Position numbers and translations under genes: made by a program
Source: Symbiodinium natans
Taxonomy: Eukaryota; Sar; Dinophyceae; Suessiales; Symbiodiniaceae
Reading direction: 5' to 3'
Length of the DNA: 62,000 nt
Assembly: GCA_905221605.1 (NCBI GenBank)
Contig: CAJNDS010002636.1
Location: 37,501 to 99,500, forward strand
Shown: positions 1 to 10,780 of the stretch, piece after piece
Position numbering within the stretch: position 1 is the first letter of the stretch
How the letters are laid out: every line of letters starts with the position of its first letter
Notes under the pieces: generated by a model
The model's input: the letters and a program-made list of their open reading frames with translations, nothing else
What the model was told of the DNA's origin: nothing
Databases searched by the model: none

Positions 1-730
1 CAGAGAGGGGGAGAGAGACGGATAAGACCCCTCACTTCGGATCTCGTTTCGTGCATCGCATCTCTGCTGTTCGCCATGTACGTGACATCCGTCTGCAACA
101 TCTCGAGGCCGATTTGAAATTGAAAAGACATAAATGCCTGTTTCAAAGGAAGCCCTTTTCAACATGTTTAACGGGAGCATAAAGCTTCTACATACACAGG
201 GCAGGACGGGGCTTGAGGCCCAAACAGCTTTAAGACGTATGCCGAAGTAAGGCATTCCTGTAGGTCCTATCGTTTGTACTGCCGGCCTCACGAAAGGGCC
301 GTGAGGGCCCTAGCCTAGAGATTATCGAAAGGAAGCTTGCAAAAAAAGCGCTATAGTTGTACGTAGGCTGTTTTCCAAGATGATTTTTGAGGCTTCATTA
401 AGCAATCCTAACAACCCCGACACCGTGAGAACTAGAGCTTCGGAAATAAAACCTTTTAGCGCCTCATTGCTAGTTTACAGTTCGTTAATTACCTGGGTCC
501 GTGCTGTCCGCTGGTCTGGTGAAGCAAGTGAAGAGTTTGGCCTGGTTATAGGGATTCCAGCCTTGCTGACAAGCGGAACCACCCCCCAGTGTTTGAAAGG
601 GGATCGACCCTAAGAGAACGATGCACTTTGGCGAGGATGTGGAAACTTAAGCAACCTAGCCGCTAAACCCTTAGCCCATGAGAAACACCACTGAGGCCTC
701 CCGGGGAAGCACGAAGAAGCGCTCCGCTCT
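1..730. other. No recognisable gene
   Basis: Array-free sequence of mixed composition. A 77-codon plus frame (380-613) and a minus frame reading SDRAERFFVLPREASVVFLM (about 665-735) are open, but neither has support. Confidence 0.4.
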
Positions 731-900
731 GTCACTTAGCCTGGGTTTGGCTTCGAGTTTAGGGTTTAGGGTTCGGTTCATTCAGGGCTCCGGGTTCAGG
801 GTTCAGGGTTCAGGGTTTAGGGTTTAGGGTTCAGGGTTCAGGGGTTAGGGTTTTTAGGGTTTTTAGGGTTTTGGGTTCAGGGTTTGGGGCTGCACTTCTT
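731..900 (+). repeat. Interstitial TTTAGGG-type array, degenerate
   Basis: Mixed TTTAGGG, TTCAGGG and TTTTAGGG units. The first of dozens of such arrays in the window. Confidence 0.9.
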
Positions 901-989
901 TTGCAGTGAGTCGTGATGTCAAGGGGGCCTTGGGGTCACCAAACCTTGGGCCTCGGCTTCGTTGAGAGATTTTGAGAGACAGCTGCATA

Positions 990-1078
990 GCCCTAAACCC
1001 TAAACCCTAAACCCTAAACCCTAAACCCTAAACCCGAAACCCTAAACCCTAAACCCTAAACCCTAAACCCTAAACCCT
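990..1078 (-). repeat. CCCTAAA array
   Basis: About 12 near-perfect CCCTAAA units, opposite in orientation to the array at 731-900. Confidence 0.95.
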
Positions 1079-1513
1079 CCCTAACCCAGGTCCTGAAATG
1101 CTGGAGTGTGGCAGTCACATACCCGCGCCACCCGTTGAATGCTTAACCCCAGACACTGCTTGGAGGCCCGAACTGAAGGGGTGGGTAGCTGCTGCTTCAC
1201 AAGCGTCTTGTCAACATCAAAATTGAGCTGCATATGTATACATATATGTGTGTGTGTGTGTATGTATATATATATTATATATACATATGCGCCGCTTATA
1301 CGGGGCCCACCTACGCCTGTCCTAGATAAGGTATGGGGTCACCCCTAAAAACTACAAACCCTATAAACCCTAAACCCTAAGCCAAGCCCTAAATCCTAAG
1401 CCCTAAACCCTAAGCCCTAAATCCTAAACCCTGAAGCCCTAAACCTTATAAACCCTAAACCCTAAACCGTAAGCCCTAAACCCTAAACCCTGAACCCTAA
1501 ACCCTAAACCCCG

Positions 1514-1598
1514 TGGAAGCCCCTGGGCTCCCAAACCCGCAAGCAGCACCCCGCCACTCCGCGAAGAGCCTCGGAACGTCCAAAGCATTCCAATCAGC
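1514..1598 (-). CDS. Candidate exon
   Basis: Reads ADWNALDVPRLFAEWRGAAC then GFGSPGAS. Acceptor agaccgtaag|GCT. CCCTAAA array below, TTTAGGG above. Strongly coding-like but unrecognised. Confidence 0.45.
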
Positions 1599-2269
1599 CT
1601 TACGGTCTAGGGTTTAGGGTTTAGGGTTTGGGGTTTAGGGTTTGGGGTTTGGGGTCTAGGGTTTGGGGTTTAGGCTTAGGGCTTAGGGCTTAGGGTTTGG
1701 GGTGGTTCTACGCACATGTATGAGTTCAGCAACAGCGCTCCACCCGTCCGCTGCAAAAATGCCCCTAAACCTCCCCAAAAAGGTGGTCCTCCAAGATCCC
1801 ACCCACCAGTCGTTAAAAGAATTTGTGCCTTTTGTGAGGGGTTAGGGCCCTGCATATATAAGGAGCAGTAAAGTGTGATAACAGAGTCCCAAAGAAGGAC
1901 CATCATAACAGCCCAGAAAAGCTCAAACCCCACACCCCAAACCAGGCGAACGTCTTAGGGCTTGCGCGGGAGTCCCACCACTGCAACACCGCCGCAGACC
2001 ACGGCGAAGACCTCCGCATGAGGAAGGCCGGGGCTTTTTGGTTTTACGGCTTAGGCGGTTAGGGTGGTTCAGCTTTGGGGCCACGGAGTAGCCAGAAAGA
2101 GGGAGTTCATAAGGATTACTACAGAAAGGGTCCAACATCCCGCAAGGTTTAGGGTTTTCTGAGCACAAAGTAGGAAGCTGGGATTAGCTGCACAAGAGCG
2201 ATTCTCTGCAGAGGGAAATCACCCTAAACCCTAAACCCTAAACCCTAAACCCTAAACCCTAAACCGGGC

Positions 2270-2335
2270 GAGGACTGCACCAGCCGAGGGGCGGGCTTCC
2301 GTATCGTAGCGGGTGAGATTGACCTCTCGGCTTGT
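2270..2335 (-). CDS. Exon-like island
   Basis: GC-rich island between CCCTAAA (low) and TTTAGGG (high). Frames such as SREVNLTRYDTEARPSAGAV and ERSISPATIRKPAPRLVQ are both open. Confidence 0.25.
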
Positions 2336-2602
2336 CGGGGAATTTGCGGCTTGTAGGGGTTCAGGGGGTTTAGGGTTTAGGAGGTTCAGGGTTTAGGGGT
2401 TTTTAGGGTTTAGGGTAGGGGGGGTTAGGGTTTAGGGGCTTCATTTGGGGTTTTCACGGTCGAGGGTTTATGGCTTTCGGGTTTCGGGCTTGGGGCTTTA
2501 GATACGCGGCTTGCAGACCCTAGGCTCGTGGGCAGTTAGGCTGGGCCTGTAGGATTTCAATACGGCAGCTACAGCTGTAGCAGGAGAAAACACTTACTTT
2601 GC

Positions 2603-3022
2603 ATGTATGGTGAGTTCTCGGAGTTATGGTCTCGTGTTGGGCAACCCAACGGTAAGGCTGTAAGGATTGGCATCGACGAGTTGTTCGGAAAACTTCCTGC
2701 CACTGCCCATAAGCCTCTTGGCGGGCACCCTCGATCTGGATCACTCGAGTCTTCCAAAGGGCACTCGACGTCGACTCGATCGCTTTTGGTGCAGAACTCA
2801 GCAACAGCACCTAAACCCTCAACCCCAAAGCCTATACACCCGAAAAAAAAAAAAGAGTACCTCAGACAGCCTGTGACCGATCAACGACGCGTACGCCCCA
2901 GACTGGAACGCCACAGCTGGGGAAAATCCTTGATGCTTTTGCCCAGCCACCAGGGCCTAAGGTTGAGGGCACGGCCCAAGCTTAGGGCTTATGCTGCAGG
3001 GGCCTTGAGCCCTAAACCCTAA
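2603..3022 (+). CDS. Unassigned 139-codon open frame
   Basis: Starts MYGEFSELWSRVGQPNGKAV. The last third is Lys/Pro/Arg-rich and runs into a CCCTAAA remnant. The minus strand over 2520-2810 is also open (EGARQEAYGQWQEVFRTTRR). Neither strand can be preferred, and the region lacks arrays. Confidence 0.18.
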   Translation: MYGEFSELWSRVGQPNGKAVRIGIDELFGKLPATAHKPLGGHPRSGSLESSKGHSTSTRSLLVQNSATAPKPSTPKPIHPKKKKEYLRQPVTDQRRVRPRLERHSWGKSLMLLPSHQGLRLRARPKLRAYAAGALSPKP

Positions 3023-3425
3023 CTTAAAGAAGAGAAGCGCAGCAGCTTTGCGACGGTCCGGTATCGCCTCGTTTTAAGGACTCCTGGAATCCAAAAATAG
3101 GACACCATTTACGGAATACTCCCTGATTGAGTAGCGTTCAAAACCCCTTGCGTATCCGAAGTATTGAGTGAAATAGGGTCGGCCCCTATCGGTTATGCGG
3201 AAGCATACTACAGGGGTTGGTCAGCACTCACGCCTATCCCTAAACCCTAAACCCTAAACCCTAAACGGCCCTAAACCCTAAACCCTAAACGGCCCTAAAC
3301 CCAAAACCCAAAACCCAAAACCCAAAACCCTAAACCCTAAACCCTAAACGGCCCTAAACCCTAAACCAGAAACCCAGTGCTGGAATCGATGCTTCTAGGA
3401 GCTGGCGGGATTTCATTGATTAGTA

Positions 3426-3476
3426 CTACAGAGCCCAGGATTGAAATCGATGCTTCCGGGAGCCGGCCGGACGTTC
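3426..3476 (-). CDS. Candidate terminal exon, protein D
   Basis: 17 codons with TAG stop: ERPAGSRKHRFQSWAL. Acceptor gaatcaag|GAA, phase 0, joining to give RTGWEERPAG. The intron shows both arrays in the expected orientation. Confidence 0.38.
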   Translation of the reverse strand, partial: ERPAGSRKHRFQSWAL

Positions 3477-3819
3477 CTTGATTCTCTTGTCCGAGACTCA
3501 ATTAGCCTTGAGGGCTTAGATGGGTTTAGAGTTTAGGGCTGAGGGGCTATTGGAGTCTCAGGGTTTAGGGTTTAGTTTAAGGTTTAGTTTAGGGTTTAGT
3601 TTAGGGTTTAGTTTAGGGTTTAGGGCGTAGGGTTCAGGGTTCAGGGTTTAGCCCTCCTTCGAACTGCCCATGAACCGCCCAAGTAGCGTTCGGGCATCTC
3701 GGGGTTCTTGGGGCATTGTGGGGGCCTAAACCCTAAACCCTCAACCCTCAACCCTAAACCCTAAACCCTCAACCCTAATCCCTAAACCCTAAACCCTAAA
3801 CCCTAAACCCTAAGCTCGC

Positions 3820-3867
3820 CTCCCAGCCCGTGCGGCGCATGGCGGCACCGCCAAGCTTTCCCATCAC
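3820..3867 (-). CDS. Candidate exon, protein D
   Basis: 16 codons, VMGKLGGAAMRRTGWE. Acceptor ctgatgag|GTG; donor TGGGAG|GCGAGC (GC), phase 0. CCCTAAA below and TTTAGGG above. Confidence 0.45.
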
Positions 3868-3888
3868 CTCATCAGAAAGAAGGGGGTA

Positions 3889-4050
3889 GGGTTTCGGGTT
3901 TAGGGTTTAGGGTTTGGGGTTTGGGGTTTGGGGTTTGGGGTTTGGGGTTTAGGGTTTAGGGTTTAGGGTTTAGGGTTTGGGGTTTGGGGTTTGGGGTTTA
4001 GGGCTTGGGGTTTAGGGTTTGGGGTTTAGGGTTTGGGGTTTAGGGCTTGG
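3889..4050 (+). repeat. TTTAGGG/TTTGGGG array
   Basis: Alternating blocks of TTTAGGG and TTTGGGG. Fills the proposed intron between two protein D exons. Confidence 0.92.
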
Positions 4051-4062
4051 GGAGCCTGATTC

Positions 4063-4134
4063 CCAAGGACGCAAGTTGAATGAGGGATCCTGGCAGATTG
4101 CGATTGTGGAACACAGTGTCCATCCATACTCCCC
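4063..4134 (-). CDS. Candidate exon, protein D
   Basis: 24 codons, GEYGWTLCSTIAICQDPSFN then LRPW. Acceptor tttctcaag|GGG; donor CCTTGG|GAATCAGG (GA). The short intron below is a single TTTAGGG array, as in two carbonic anhydrase introns. Confidence 0.42.
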
Positions 4135-4765
4135 CTTGAGAAAGGGTTTAGGGTTTAGGGCTTAGGGTGCAGAGTTTAGGGTTTAGGGTTTAGGGTTTGG
4201 GATACCTCTGTCAGTCATGGTCCCGTATGGTGAGCTGACAATACCTGAGTCACAGAACAGCCTTCCAAGCACTGAAAGGATGCAAGCAACAGCTCATAGC
4301 GCAGGCCTTTTGGACCCTCGCAAAGGCTTGAACGGAGCTTTCTTTTGATGATTTTGTTATTACATTGTCAGTTTGCCGGGAGGTAGGCGCTTCTACTGTC
4401 TTTCCGGGGTGTGGGGGAGGGGGGGAGGTTGAAGGGTTAAGTTAGGTCCTTTTTACTAGAAGTGGCCGAAGTGTAGGACTTTAAGTTTAAAGGCTAATGG
4501 TTCGAGGATCAAAGGAGGCTAGTTCAGGTCTAGGAGGCTAAGGGACAGAGCTTGGGGTGTATGGCATGTTCAGGTTTCGGACTTCGGGTTGTCGTTTTGG
4601 TGTGTTTTGTGGCTTAGGGCTTAGGCTAGGGTTTTGGGTTTTGGGTTTGGGGCTCAGGGTTTAGGGTTTAGGGCTTAGGGCTTAGGGCTTAGGGCTTAGG
4701 GCTTAGTGCGTTTAAGGCTTTAGGGCATTTTCGGGTTGCTTTTGCTTTGGGCTTCCGGAAGGCGC

Positions 4766-4804
4766 CACCTGCCCTGCAGCAAAGGCATGGCGCCCGTCCC
4801 GCAC
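4766..4804 (-). CDS. Candidate exon, protein D
   Basis: 13 codons, VRDGRHAFAAGQV. Acceptor gattgtgag|GTG; donor CAGGTG|GCGCC (GC), phase 0 into GEYGW of the next island. Confidence 0.35.
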
Positions 4805-4835
4805 CTCACAATCCACGGGGTTCATGGGGATCACT

Positions 4836-5106
4836 AAGGGGTCTAAGCAGGGACACCTAGAAGGGTTTAGGGTTTCAGGGTTTAGGGTTTAGGGTTTAGG
4901 GTTTAGGGTTTAGGGTTTAGGGTTTAGGGTTTAGGGTTTAGGGTTTAGGGTTTAGGGTTTAGGGTACCCTAAGGGTCCATGTACCTCAATAGGGAATACT
5001 TGGACCTTAAAGTACCTCCTATTTAGGGACTTTAAGGCCCAAGTACATAATAATAAGGTACATGGACCCTTAGGGTAAGGGGTAGAAGCAGGGACACCTA
5101 GAAGGG
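4836..5106. mobile_element. Array plus hairpin between 30-bp direct repeats
   Basis: Direct repeats at 4836-4865 and 5077-5106 (aaggggtNNaagcaggg...) enclose a TTTAGGG array and a 22-bp inverted repeat (4965-4986 / 5056-5077, TACCCTAAGGGTCCATGTAC arms). This looks like an insertion with a long target duplication, or a tandem duplication split by expansion. Confidence 0.55.
4864..4965 (+). repeat. TTTAGGG array next to a hairpin
   Basis: About 14 units, nearly perfect, ending directly at the inverted repeat 4965-5077. Confidence 0.95.
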
Positions 5107-5460
5107 ACCTTTAAGCTGATTCCCCTAGATAACCCCTTTAGAACCCTTATATAGTCCCTATATACCTAAATAGCCCCCTAAAGAACCCTCCAAAGAACCC
5201 CTAAGGTCCCTAATAAGGGTCCCTCCTTTCGTCCCTTGCGATCAGGCAGTTGGGGTTTTTGCTTTCGGGTTCAGGTTCCGGGGTTTCCGGGCTTAGAGTT
5301 TAGGCAGCTGATGAAAATAGAGCTGAAGGAGTTCAGGTCCACAAGCAGACACATGGCCTGCATTTCTTCCTTTGCAAATTTTGATGGCAAGTGGCAAGGG
5401 TAAGGACAGTTTTAGTTCGGCTGCGTTGTTTACAAGCCACTTACAGCTACCCTGCAAACA

Positions 5461-5695
5461 CCCTAAAACCCTAAAACCCTAAAACACCCAAAAAAAACTC
5501 TAAGACCCTAGGGCCCTAAAACCGTAAAACCCAAAAAACCCTAAAACCCCAAGCCCTGAACCCTAAAACCCCTAAACCCCAAAACCCTAACACCCTAAAA
5601 CTCTAAATCCGCTAAAACCCTAAAACCCTAAAACCCTAAAACCCCAAACCCTGAACCCTAAAACCCCTAAACCCTAAACCCCCAATCCCTAAAAC
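5461..5695 (-). repeat. CCCTAAAA-type array
   Basis: Octamer variant CCCTAAAA with CCCCAAA and CCCTGAA interruptions. Confidence 0.9.
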
Positions 5696-5696
5696 C

Positions 5697-5757
5697 CGCG
5701 CTTCCCCTTGGGACCCGCGCGGCCGAGGCCCGGAATCGGGTCACGTGGACGCCACAG
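5697..5757 (-). CDS. Exon-like island
   Basis: Open frame ACGVHVTRFRASAARVPRGS after acceptor atcttccag|GGC, between CCCTAAAA (low) and TTTAGGG (high). Confidence 0.27.
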
Positions 5758-5775
5758 GCCCTGGAAGATTCATTG

Positions 5776-5915
5776 GGGGTTTAGGTTTAGGGTTTAGGGT
5801 TTAGGGTTTAGGGTTTAGGGTTTAGGGTTTAGGGTTTAGGGTTTAGGGTTTAGGGTTTAGGGTTTAGGGTTTAGGGTTTGGGGTTTGGGGTTTAGGGTTT
5901 CGGGTTTAGGGCCAG
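5776..5915 (+). repeat. TTTAGGG array
   Basis: About 18 units, mostly perfect. Confidence 0.95.
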
Positions 5916-6563
5916 GGTTTAAGGTCTGGTTCTTAAAGTATAGAATGAGGGAATGAGGTGCCCTGCATCATCCCTCCAAGCCAAAGCGTGGATATGTGTA
6001 TATGTGTATATGTGTGTATATGTATATATAATACGAAAAATCATCATTACATTAGTACTTAATTCCCTAGGAACCAGCCCCCCCCCCCCCCAAGTATTTA
6101 CTAAGGGGCGTGAAGCCCCGAGTAGTTGGGAGGGTCGGGGTAGGCTCTAGAGGTTCAGGTTTGCAGTTTAGCTAGGCTGCTTGGTTGAGATTTGAGAGGG
6201 TGTAGGGAGCTTGTGTTCGAAGGGCCCTCTGGGGTACGGTATTCTTCTTGCTGCTCTTACGCGTCAAGGGGGAAACCTCTCACATTGGAGCCTCCGCACC
6301 GGAATCCTAAACCATGAAGATCCTACATCCTACGAGTTCTACAGAAAGGCGTCTGACCCGCAGCTGCTAAAACTATTTCATAAACCTATTTTGCATGAAC
6401 TACTGTAGTTCCCTAATGTTGCTATGTGAAGACCCCCATAGCTCCTATCCCAAAGGCCTGAACCCCAATAGTCCATCATTCGGGTCCTTCTTGTGAAATC
6501 CTATGCTGTTCACGCACCCTAAGCCCTAAACCCTAAACCCTCAACCCTCAACCCCCTCAACCC

Positions 6564-6630
6564 TCAACAATCAACCACCCTCTGAAGACTGAAGTCTCCT
6601 ACGGGCCCTACGCCCGAAATTGCACACGTC
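6564..6630 (-). CDS. Candidate terminal exon
   Basis: Reads TCAISGVGPVGDFSLQRVVD then C and TGA, after a pyrimidine-rich acceptor ctctggtttcacag|G. Flanked by exon-type arrays. Confidence 0.3.
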
Positions 6631-6743
6631 CTGTGAAACCAGAGGCAGAATCCAGCAAAGCGTTCACATCAGGAACCTTAGGGTTTAGGGTTTAGGAATT
6701 AGGGTTTAGGGTTTAGGGTTTAGGGTTTAGGGTTTAGGGTTTA

Positions 6744-6872
6744 GGGGGAACTGTCTTCGCGGGGGGAACTGTCTTCGCAGCTGCAAGTCTTCAGCTTGTG
6801 TACCGGACTAAGAATTGGTGTTGCAAGCGAATCAGCTTGTGTACCGGACTAAGAATTGGTGTTGCAAGCGAA
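6744..6872. repeat. Short tandem duplications
   Basis: An 18-bp unit (gggggaactgtcttcgc) occurs twice at 6744-6778. A 41-bp unit occurs twice, exactly, at 6791-6831 and 6832-6872. Perfect copies imply a recent event. Confidence 0.9.
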
Positions 6873-7019
6873 TCTTGCTGCGATTTGAAAGTTGAGGGTT
6901 GAAAATACTTAGGACTCTAAACCGAAACCCAAACCCCAAAAACCCAAACCCTAAACCCTAAACCCTAAACCCGAAACCTGGCTCGAGGCTTAGGGTTTAA
7001 GGGCACTTGAGATCCTCAC

Positions 7020-7054
7020 TTGGCATGCCGCAGCCGGATGGCTGTCGCAAACTC
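7020..7054 (-). CDS. Candidate micro-exon, protein D
   Basis: 35 bases, EFATAIRLRHA. Acceptor gctctgcag|GAG; donor CCAA|GTGAGG, a good GT donor. Exon-type arrays. Confidence 0.33.
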
Positions 7055-7214
7055 CTGCAGAGCGTGGGTTCCAGAGGGTTTAGGGTTTAGGGTTTCGGGT
7101 TTAGGGTTTAGGGTAGACAAAACTCCCAACAACCCCAAACCCTAAGCCCCTGAAACCTGAAATCCCTGCCCCGCAATTCGCAAAAAGATGAAGGAAAAGT
7201 GCCCTCACGGGAAC

Positions 7215-7595
7215 CTAACCCCCAAACCCCAAACCCTAAACTCCAAACCCTGCACACTCAGCCCTCAACCCCAAACCCGAAACCCCTACACCCCTAAACT
7301 CCAAACCCTAAACCCTAAACCCCTAAACCCTAAACCTCTAAACCCTAAACCCCTAAACCCTAAACCCTAAGCCCTAAACCCTAAACCCCCAAACCCTAAG
7401 CCCTAAACCCTAAACCCCTAAACCCTAAACCCTAAACCCCTGAACCCTAAACCCCTACACCCTAAACCCTAAACCCCTAAACCCTAAACCCCGAAACCCT
7501 AAGCCCTAAACCCTAAACGCCTAAACCCTAAGCCCTAAACCCTAAACCCCCCCTAAACCCTGAACCCTAAACCCTAAACCCTAAACCCCTCAACC
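7215..7595 (-). repeat. Long CCCTAAA/CCCCTAAA array
   Basis: About 380 bases of mixed CCCTAAA and CCCCTAAA units. An apparent NPKPLNPKP reading frame inside it is only translation of the repeat. Confidence 0.92.
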
Positions 7596-8383
7596 CTCGT
7601 CACAAGCCGGAGATCGCCCCTGCGCCTGGGTGTCAGGGCTGCGCAGTCGCCAGGGTGCTGCCAAACGCCTGCATCCAACCCTACAGCCTAAGCCCTAAGC
7701 CCTAAGCCTAAGCACCAAGCCCCAAGCCCTAAGCCCAAAAGCTTAAACGCTAAACCCTAAACCCTAAACCCTAACGCTAAATCCCAAACCCCAAACCCTA
7801 AACCCTATAAACCCTGTAAACCCTAAGCCCTCACCCTTGACACTCCAGGGTTCAGGGTCTAGTAGATTGTGAGCTTCTTATCTCGCTGAGTTCGAAGTAC
7901 CCCTAGTAAGGGGTTTAGGGCTTAAGGGTTTCGGGTTTAAGGGTTTAGGGTACGGGGTAGGGTTTTTGGGGTTTAGGGTAGGGTTTAGGGTTTAGGGGTT
8001 AGGGTTTAGGGTTTAGGGTTCAGGGTTCAGGGTTCAGGGTTCAGGGTTTAGGGTGTAGGGTGTAGGGTGTAGGGTTTAGGGTTGAGAGTTTAGGGTTTAA
8101 GGTTTAGGGTTTAGGGTTTAGGGTTTAGAACTTGTAGCCATGGCTATCCTACGGAAAATACCCCCGACACGGCTACTCGTGAACCATCAAGCAAGCCAGA
8201 CTACATATGTGACTACATATGTATGTATATGTTTGGGGTTTAGGGTTTGGGGTTTAGGGTTTAGGGTTTAGGGTTTAAGGTTTAGGGTTTAGGGTTTAAG
8301 GTTTAGGGTTTAGGGTTTAGGGTTTAGGTATGTATGCTTGTATGTATGTTTGTTTATATGTGAGTATGTATATATATATATAT

Positions 8384-8703
8384 ACCTATAGGTTAGCTTC
8401 ATCAGGACACCCGTCAATAAGTGAAGACGGATGCCATAACGGGGCCCCCCCCTTGTAAGTGGGAGTCATGTCTGCGGCCTTCTGATGAATGGGACTTAGC
8501 GATCTTGCTAGGTGACAGGGCCGAAGTGGGAGCTTAAGCTCAGAAATTCGGTTCTGACGAGAATGGCATGGATGCGTGAAACCGGCCCAAAAAACATGAT
8601 TAGCCCTAAACATCAAAGAATCAACCCATAGACCCTCACGTACTCCATAAAACTGCCCCAAATCTGAAAACGTTCCAAACACGCTACGCCTCCACACCCC
8701 CAT
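8384..8703 (-). other. Unassigned open stretch
   Basis: A 105-codon minus frame (MGVWRRSVFGTFSDLGQFYG...) covers an array-free region between a TATA microsatellite and a CCCTAAA array. No motif recognised; may be chance. Confidence 0.2.
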
Positions 8704-8835
8704 CCTACAACCCTACTTACTAAGTCCCAGGATCTTCCAAGTCGCCCTAAACCCTAAACCCTAAACCCTAAGCCCTAAACCCTAAACCCTAAACCCTAAG
8801 CCCTAAGCCCTAAATCCCCTAAAGCCCCAAACGAA

Positions 8836-8888
8836 ATCCGTGCGGGCTGCCACAGCTGCACAGCTGCATCCCACCGCCGTGAGGCCTC
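8836..8888 (-). CDS. Candidate exon, protein D
   Basis: Reads ASRRWDAAVQLWQPARI after acceptor cttgcggcag|AG, between CCCTAAA (low) and TTTAGGG (high). Confidence 0.3.
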
Positions 8889-9348
8889 TGCCGCAAGGCG
8901 CTTTAGGGTTTTGGGGTTAGGGTTTAGGGTTCAGGGTTTTAGGACAAAAGGAACCCTAAACCCTAGACCCTAAACCCTAGACCCTAAACCCTAAACCCTA
9001 GGGGGGGGGGGGGGGGGGTTCTACATATTGGGGGGGGGGGGGTGTAGAAAAGGAGGCCCGAACTGTTGGGAGGGAATGCAGGATGACATTTTACCGACTC
9101 ATGGTAGCATCACCTCACAGGTCTGAGTTTAAGGCTGTTATTTTGGCTTCTAGGGCTTGCTATGGAGTTTCCAGTGGGGCTTCTAGGATGGTTTTCTAAG
9201 TTCCATAGGGTGTTCTTTGGGTTTCAGACCCTAAACTTTAAAAACCCGTGTTGCCTAAACCCTCAGACCCCCTCAAACTCTCAAACCCTAAACCTTAAAT
9301 ATTAAACCCTAAACTCCCTAAAAACCCCGAAAATCCCTAAGCGCGCTC

Positions 9349-9418
9349 CTCCAACTTCGAAGCCAGCATCGCCAGGCCCTCCTCGGTGGGTGGCAGCCTG
9401 AGACACGTCTGAGGGACC
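9349..9418 (-). CDS. Candidate exon, protein D
   Basis: Reads VPQTCLRLPPTEEGLAMLAS then KLE. Acceptor ggtgcgag|GGT; donor TTGGAG|GAGCGC (GA) or a GC site one codon on. Exon-type arrays on both sides. Confidence 0.42.
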
Positions 9419-9639
9419 CTCGCACCAGATGCAACCAATTTTCCGGGAGTTTCGGGTTTAGGTTCTGGGATTTGGGATTTAGGGCTTAGGGCTTAGGGTT
9501 TAGGGTGAAAATTACAAATTTGGCGCTCCAGAGAGTTCGTGTGTGAGTTCTCGACTCTACACCCATCCCTTGACGTCTTGCTGAGGGCTGACACAGCCCG
9601 CTGGCCGAGCCGGACAAGGTTCAGGGCCTCTGTTCCCTT

Positions 9640-9850
9640 CTCGAATTCTAAAATGGACAAAATTGATTATTGCTTAAATGAAGATCAACAATGGGGATTT
9701 GAGATAGATTCTGCCGAAAATTTCACTGAAAACTGCAGTTTAACATGGTATAAAACCAAACGGTATTGCTGTTGTTAATCCTGGTAATCCAACTGGAAAT
9801 TGTACTCTGTGGTTTGTTCACAATATTGTATTTAAATGCAATCCAACAAC
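9640..9850 (+). pseudogene. AT-rich aminotransferase-like remnant
   Basis: Base composition drops abruptly to AT-rich. One frame reads IDYCLNEDQQWGFEID, and after a frameshift near 9762 the next reads GIAVVNPGNPTGNCTL. NPGNPTG is the NPxNPTG signature of class I pyridoxal-phosphate aminotransferases; the whole best recalls eukaryotic alanine aminotransferase. The frame is broken, followed by stops, and no arrays interrupt it. Probably a decayed copy inserted from elsewhere in the genome, or transferred. AT-rich sequence without recognisable coding continues to about 10020. Confidence 0.55.
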
Positions 9851-10523
9851 GAGCCTCTTAACCGCAACAATGATTGTATAGGCTAGTGGAGCTGGTATTA
9901 CCGCGCTTGAAAATTCAGATAACATATTAGCTATTACTATTCTATACATGGTACTTGAGATTCTTACAATCACCGCATTCAAATTCAATCACCTACAGCC
10001 ACCTCTTAAACAGGTAAACTTAGAATGGACGGGGGGTGTAGGGGGGTAGGGAGAAGAAGTTCCCACTTGTCACGGGCACGGGTTTGTGGACCGCGACCTG
10101 AACTTCACGCCCAACGGCTCGGCGTTGCAGCGTCAGCTGCTCTGGTAAATGGTAGGTTGCGCATCCCCTGCACGAAGCTGGAATGCCGTGAACCCCAAAC
10201 CCTGAAATCTAAAATTGCCCTAAACACTACGTTGAATGGTTCTGGTTCTCGCCATTCTCGCCGTGGGCGAAGGATGCCAGCGACCAAGCTCCAAAAAGGG
10301 AAGGTGGAGATTTTCGGATGGAGGGCTGGGGCGGGGGCAAAACGCTCCTGAAAGACCAGGCGCCCAAGTCTTCACGTGTTCAGGGTTTAGGGTTTAGGGT
10401 TCATCGCTCAAGAACACCACACACCAGAAAACTTCCAAGGAAGCAAATGCCAGAAAACCCTAAACCCTAAACCCTAAACCCTAAACCCTAAACCCTAAAC
10501 CCTAAACCCTAAACCCTAAACCA

Positions 10524-10565
10524 GGAGCCCGGCTGCTCAGCCGCCAGGAGGAGCGCGAAGGCAGA
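10524..10565 (-). CDS. Candidate short exon
   Basis: Reads SAFALLLAAEQPGS after acceptor ggagttcag|TCT, with CCCTAAA arrays below it and a TTTAGGG array farther above. Confidence 0.33.
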
Positions 10566-10630
10566 CTGAACTCCTTCCGGCTCCGTCAGGCATCTTGACT
10601 TGGGAAAATCTTCTTGCCAGAGTGGGCAAT

Positions 10631-10780
10631 TACCAGGATGGGCTATAAAGGGCCTTATAATCCCCATAATCAACCCTATAAAGGGCCTTTTTAAGGGGTT
10701 ATAGGGTACAATAGCCCGTCCTGGTATGCACGAAAACCCCTGAAAAAGGGCCCTTAAATGGGGTTGATTATGGGGATGGT
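10631..10780. mobile_element. Nested inverted-repeat element
   Basis: Outer arms TACCAGGATGGGCTAT / ATAGCCCGTCCTGGTA at 10631 and 10711-10726. A second pair (ATAATCCCCATAATCAACCC at 10656 and its complement near 10757-10776) overlaps it. MITE-like, no coding. Confidence 0.7.
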
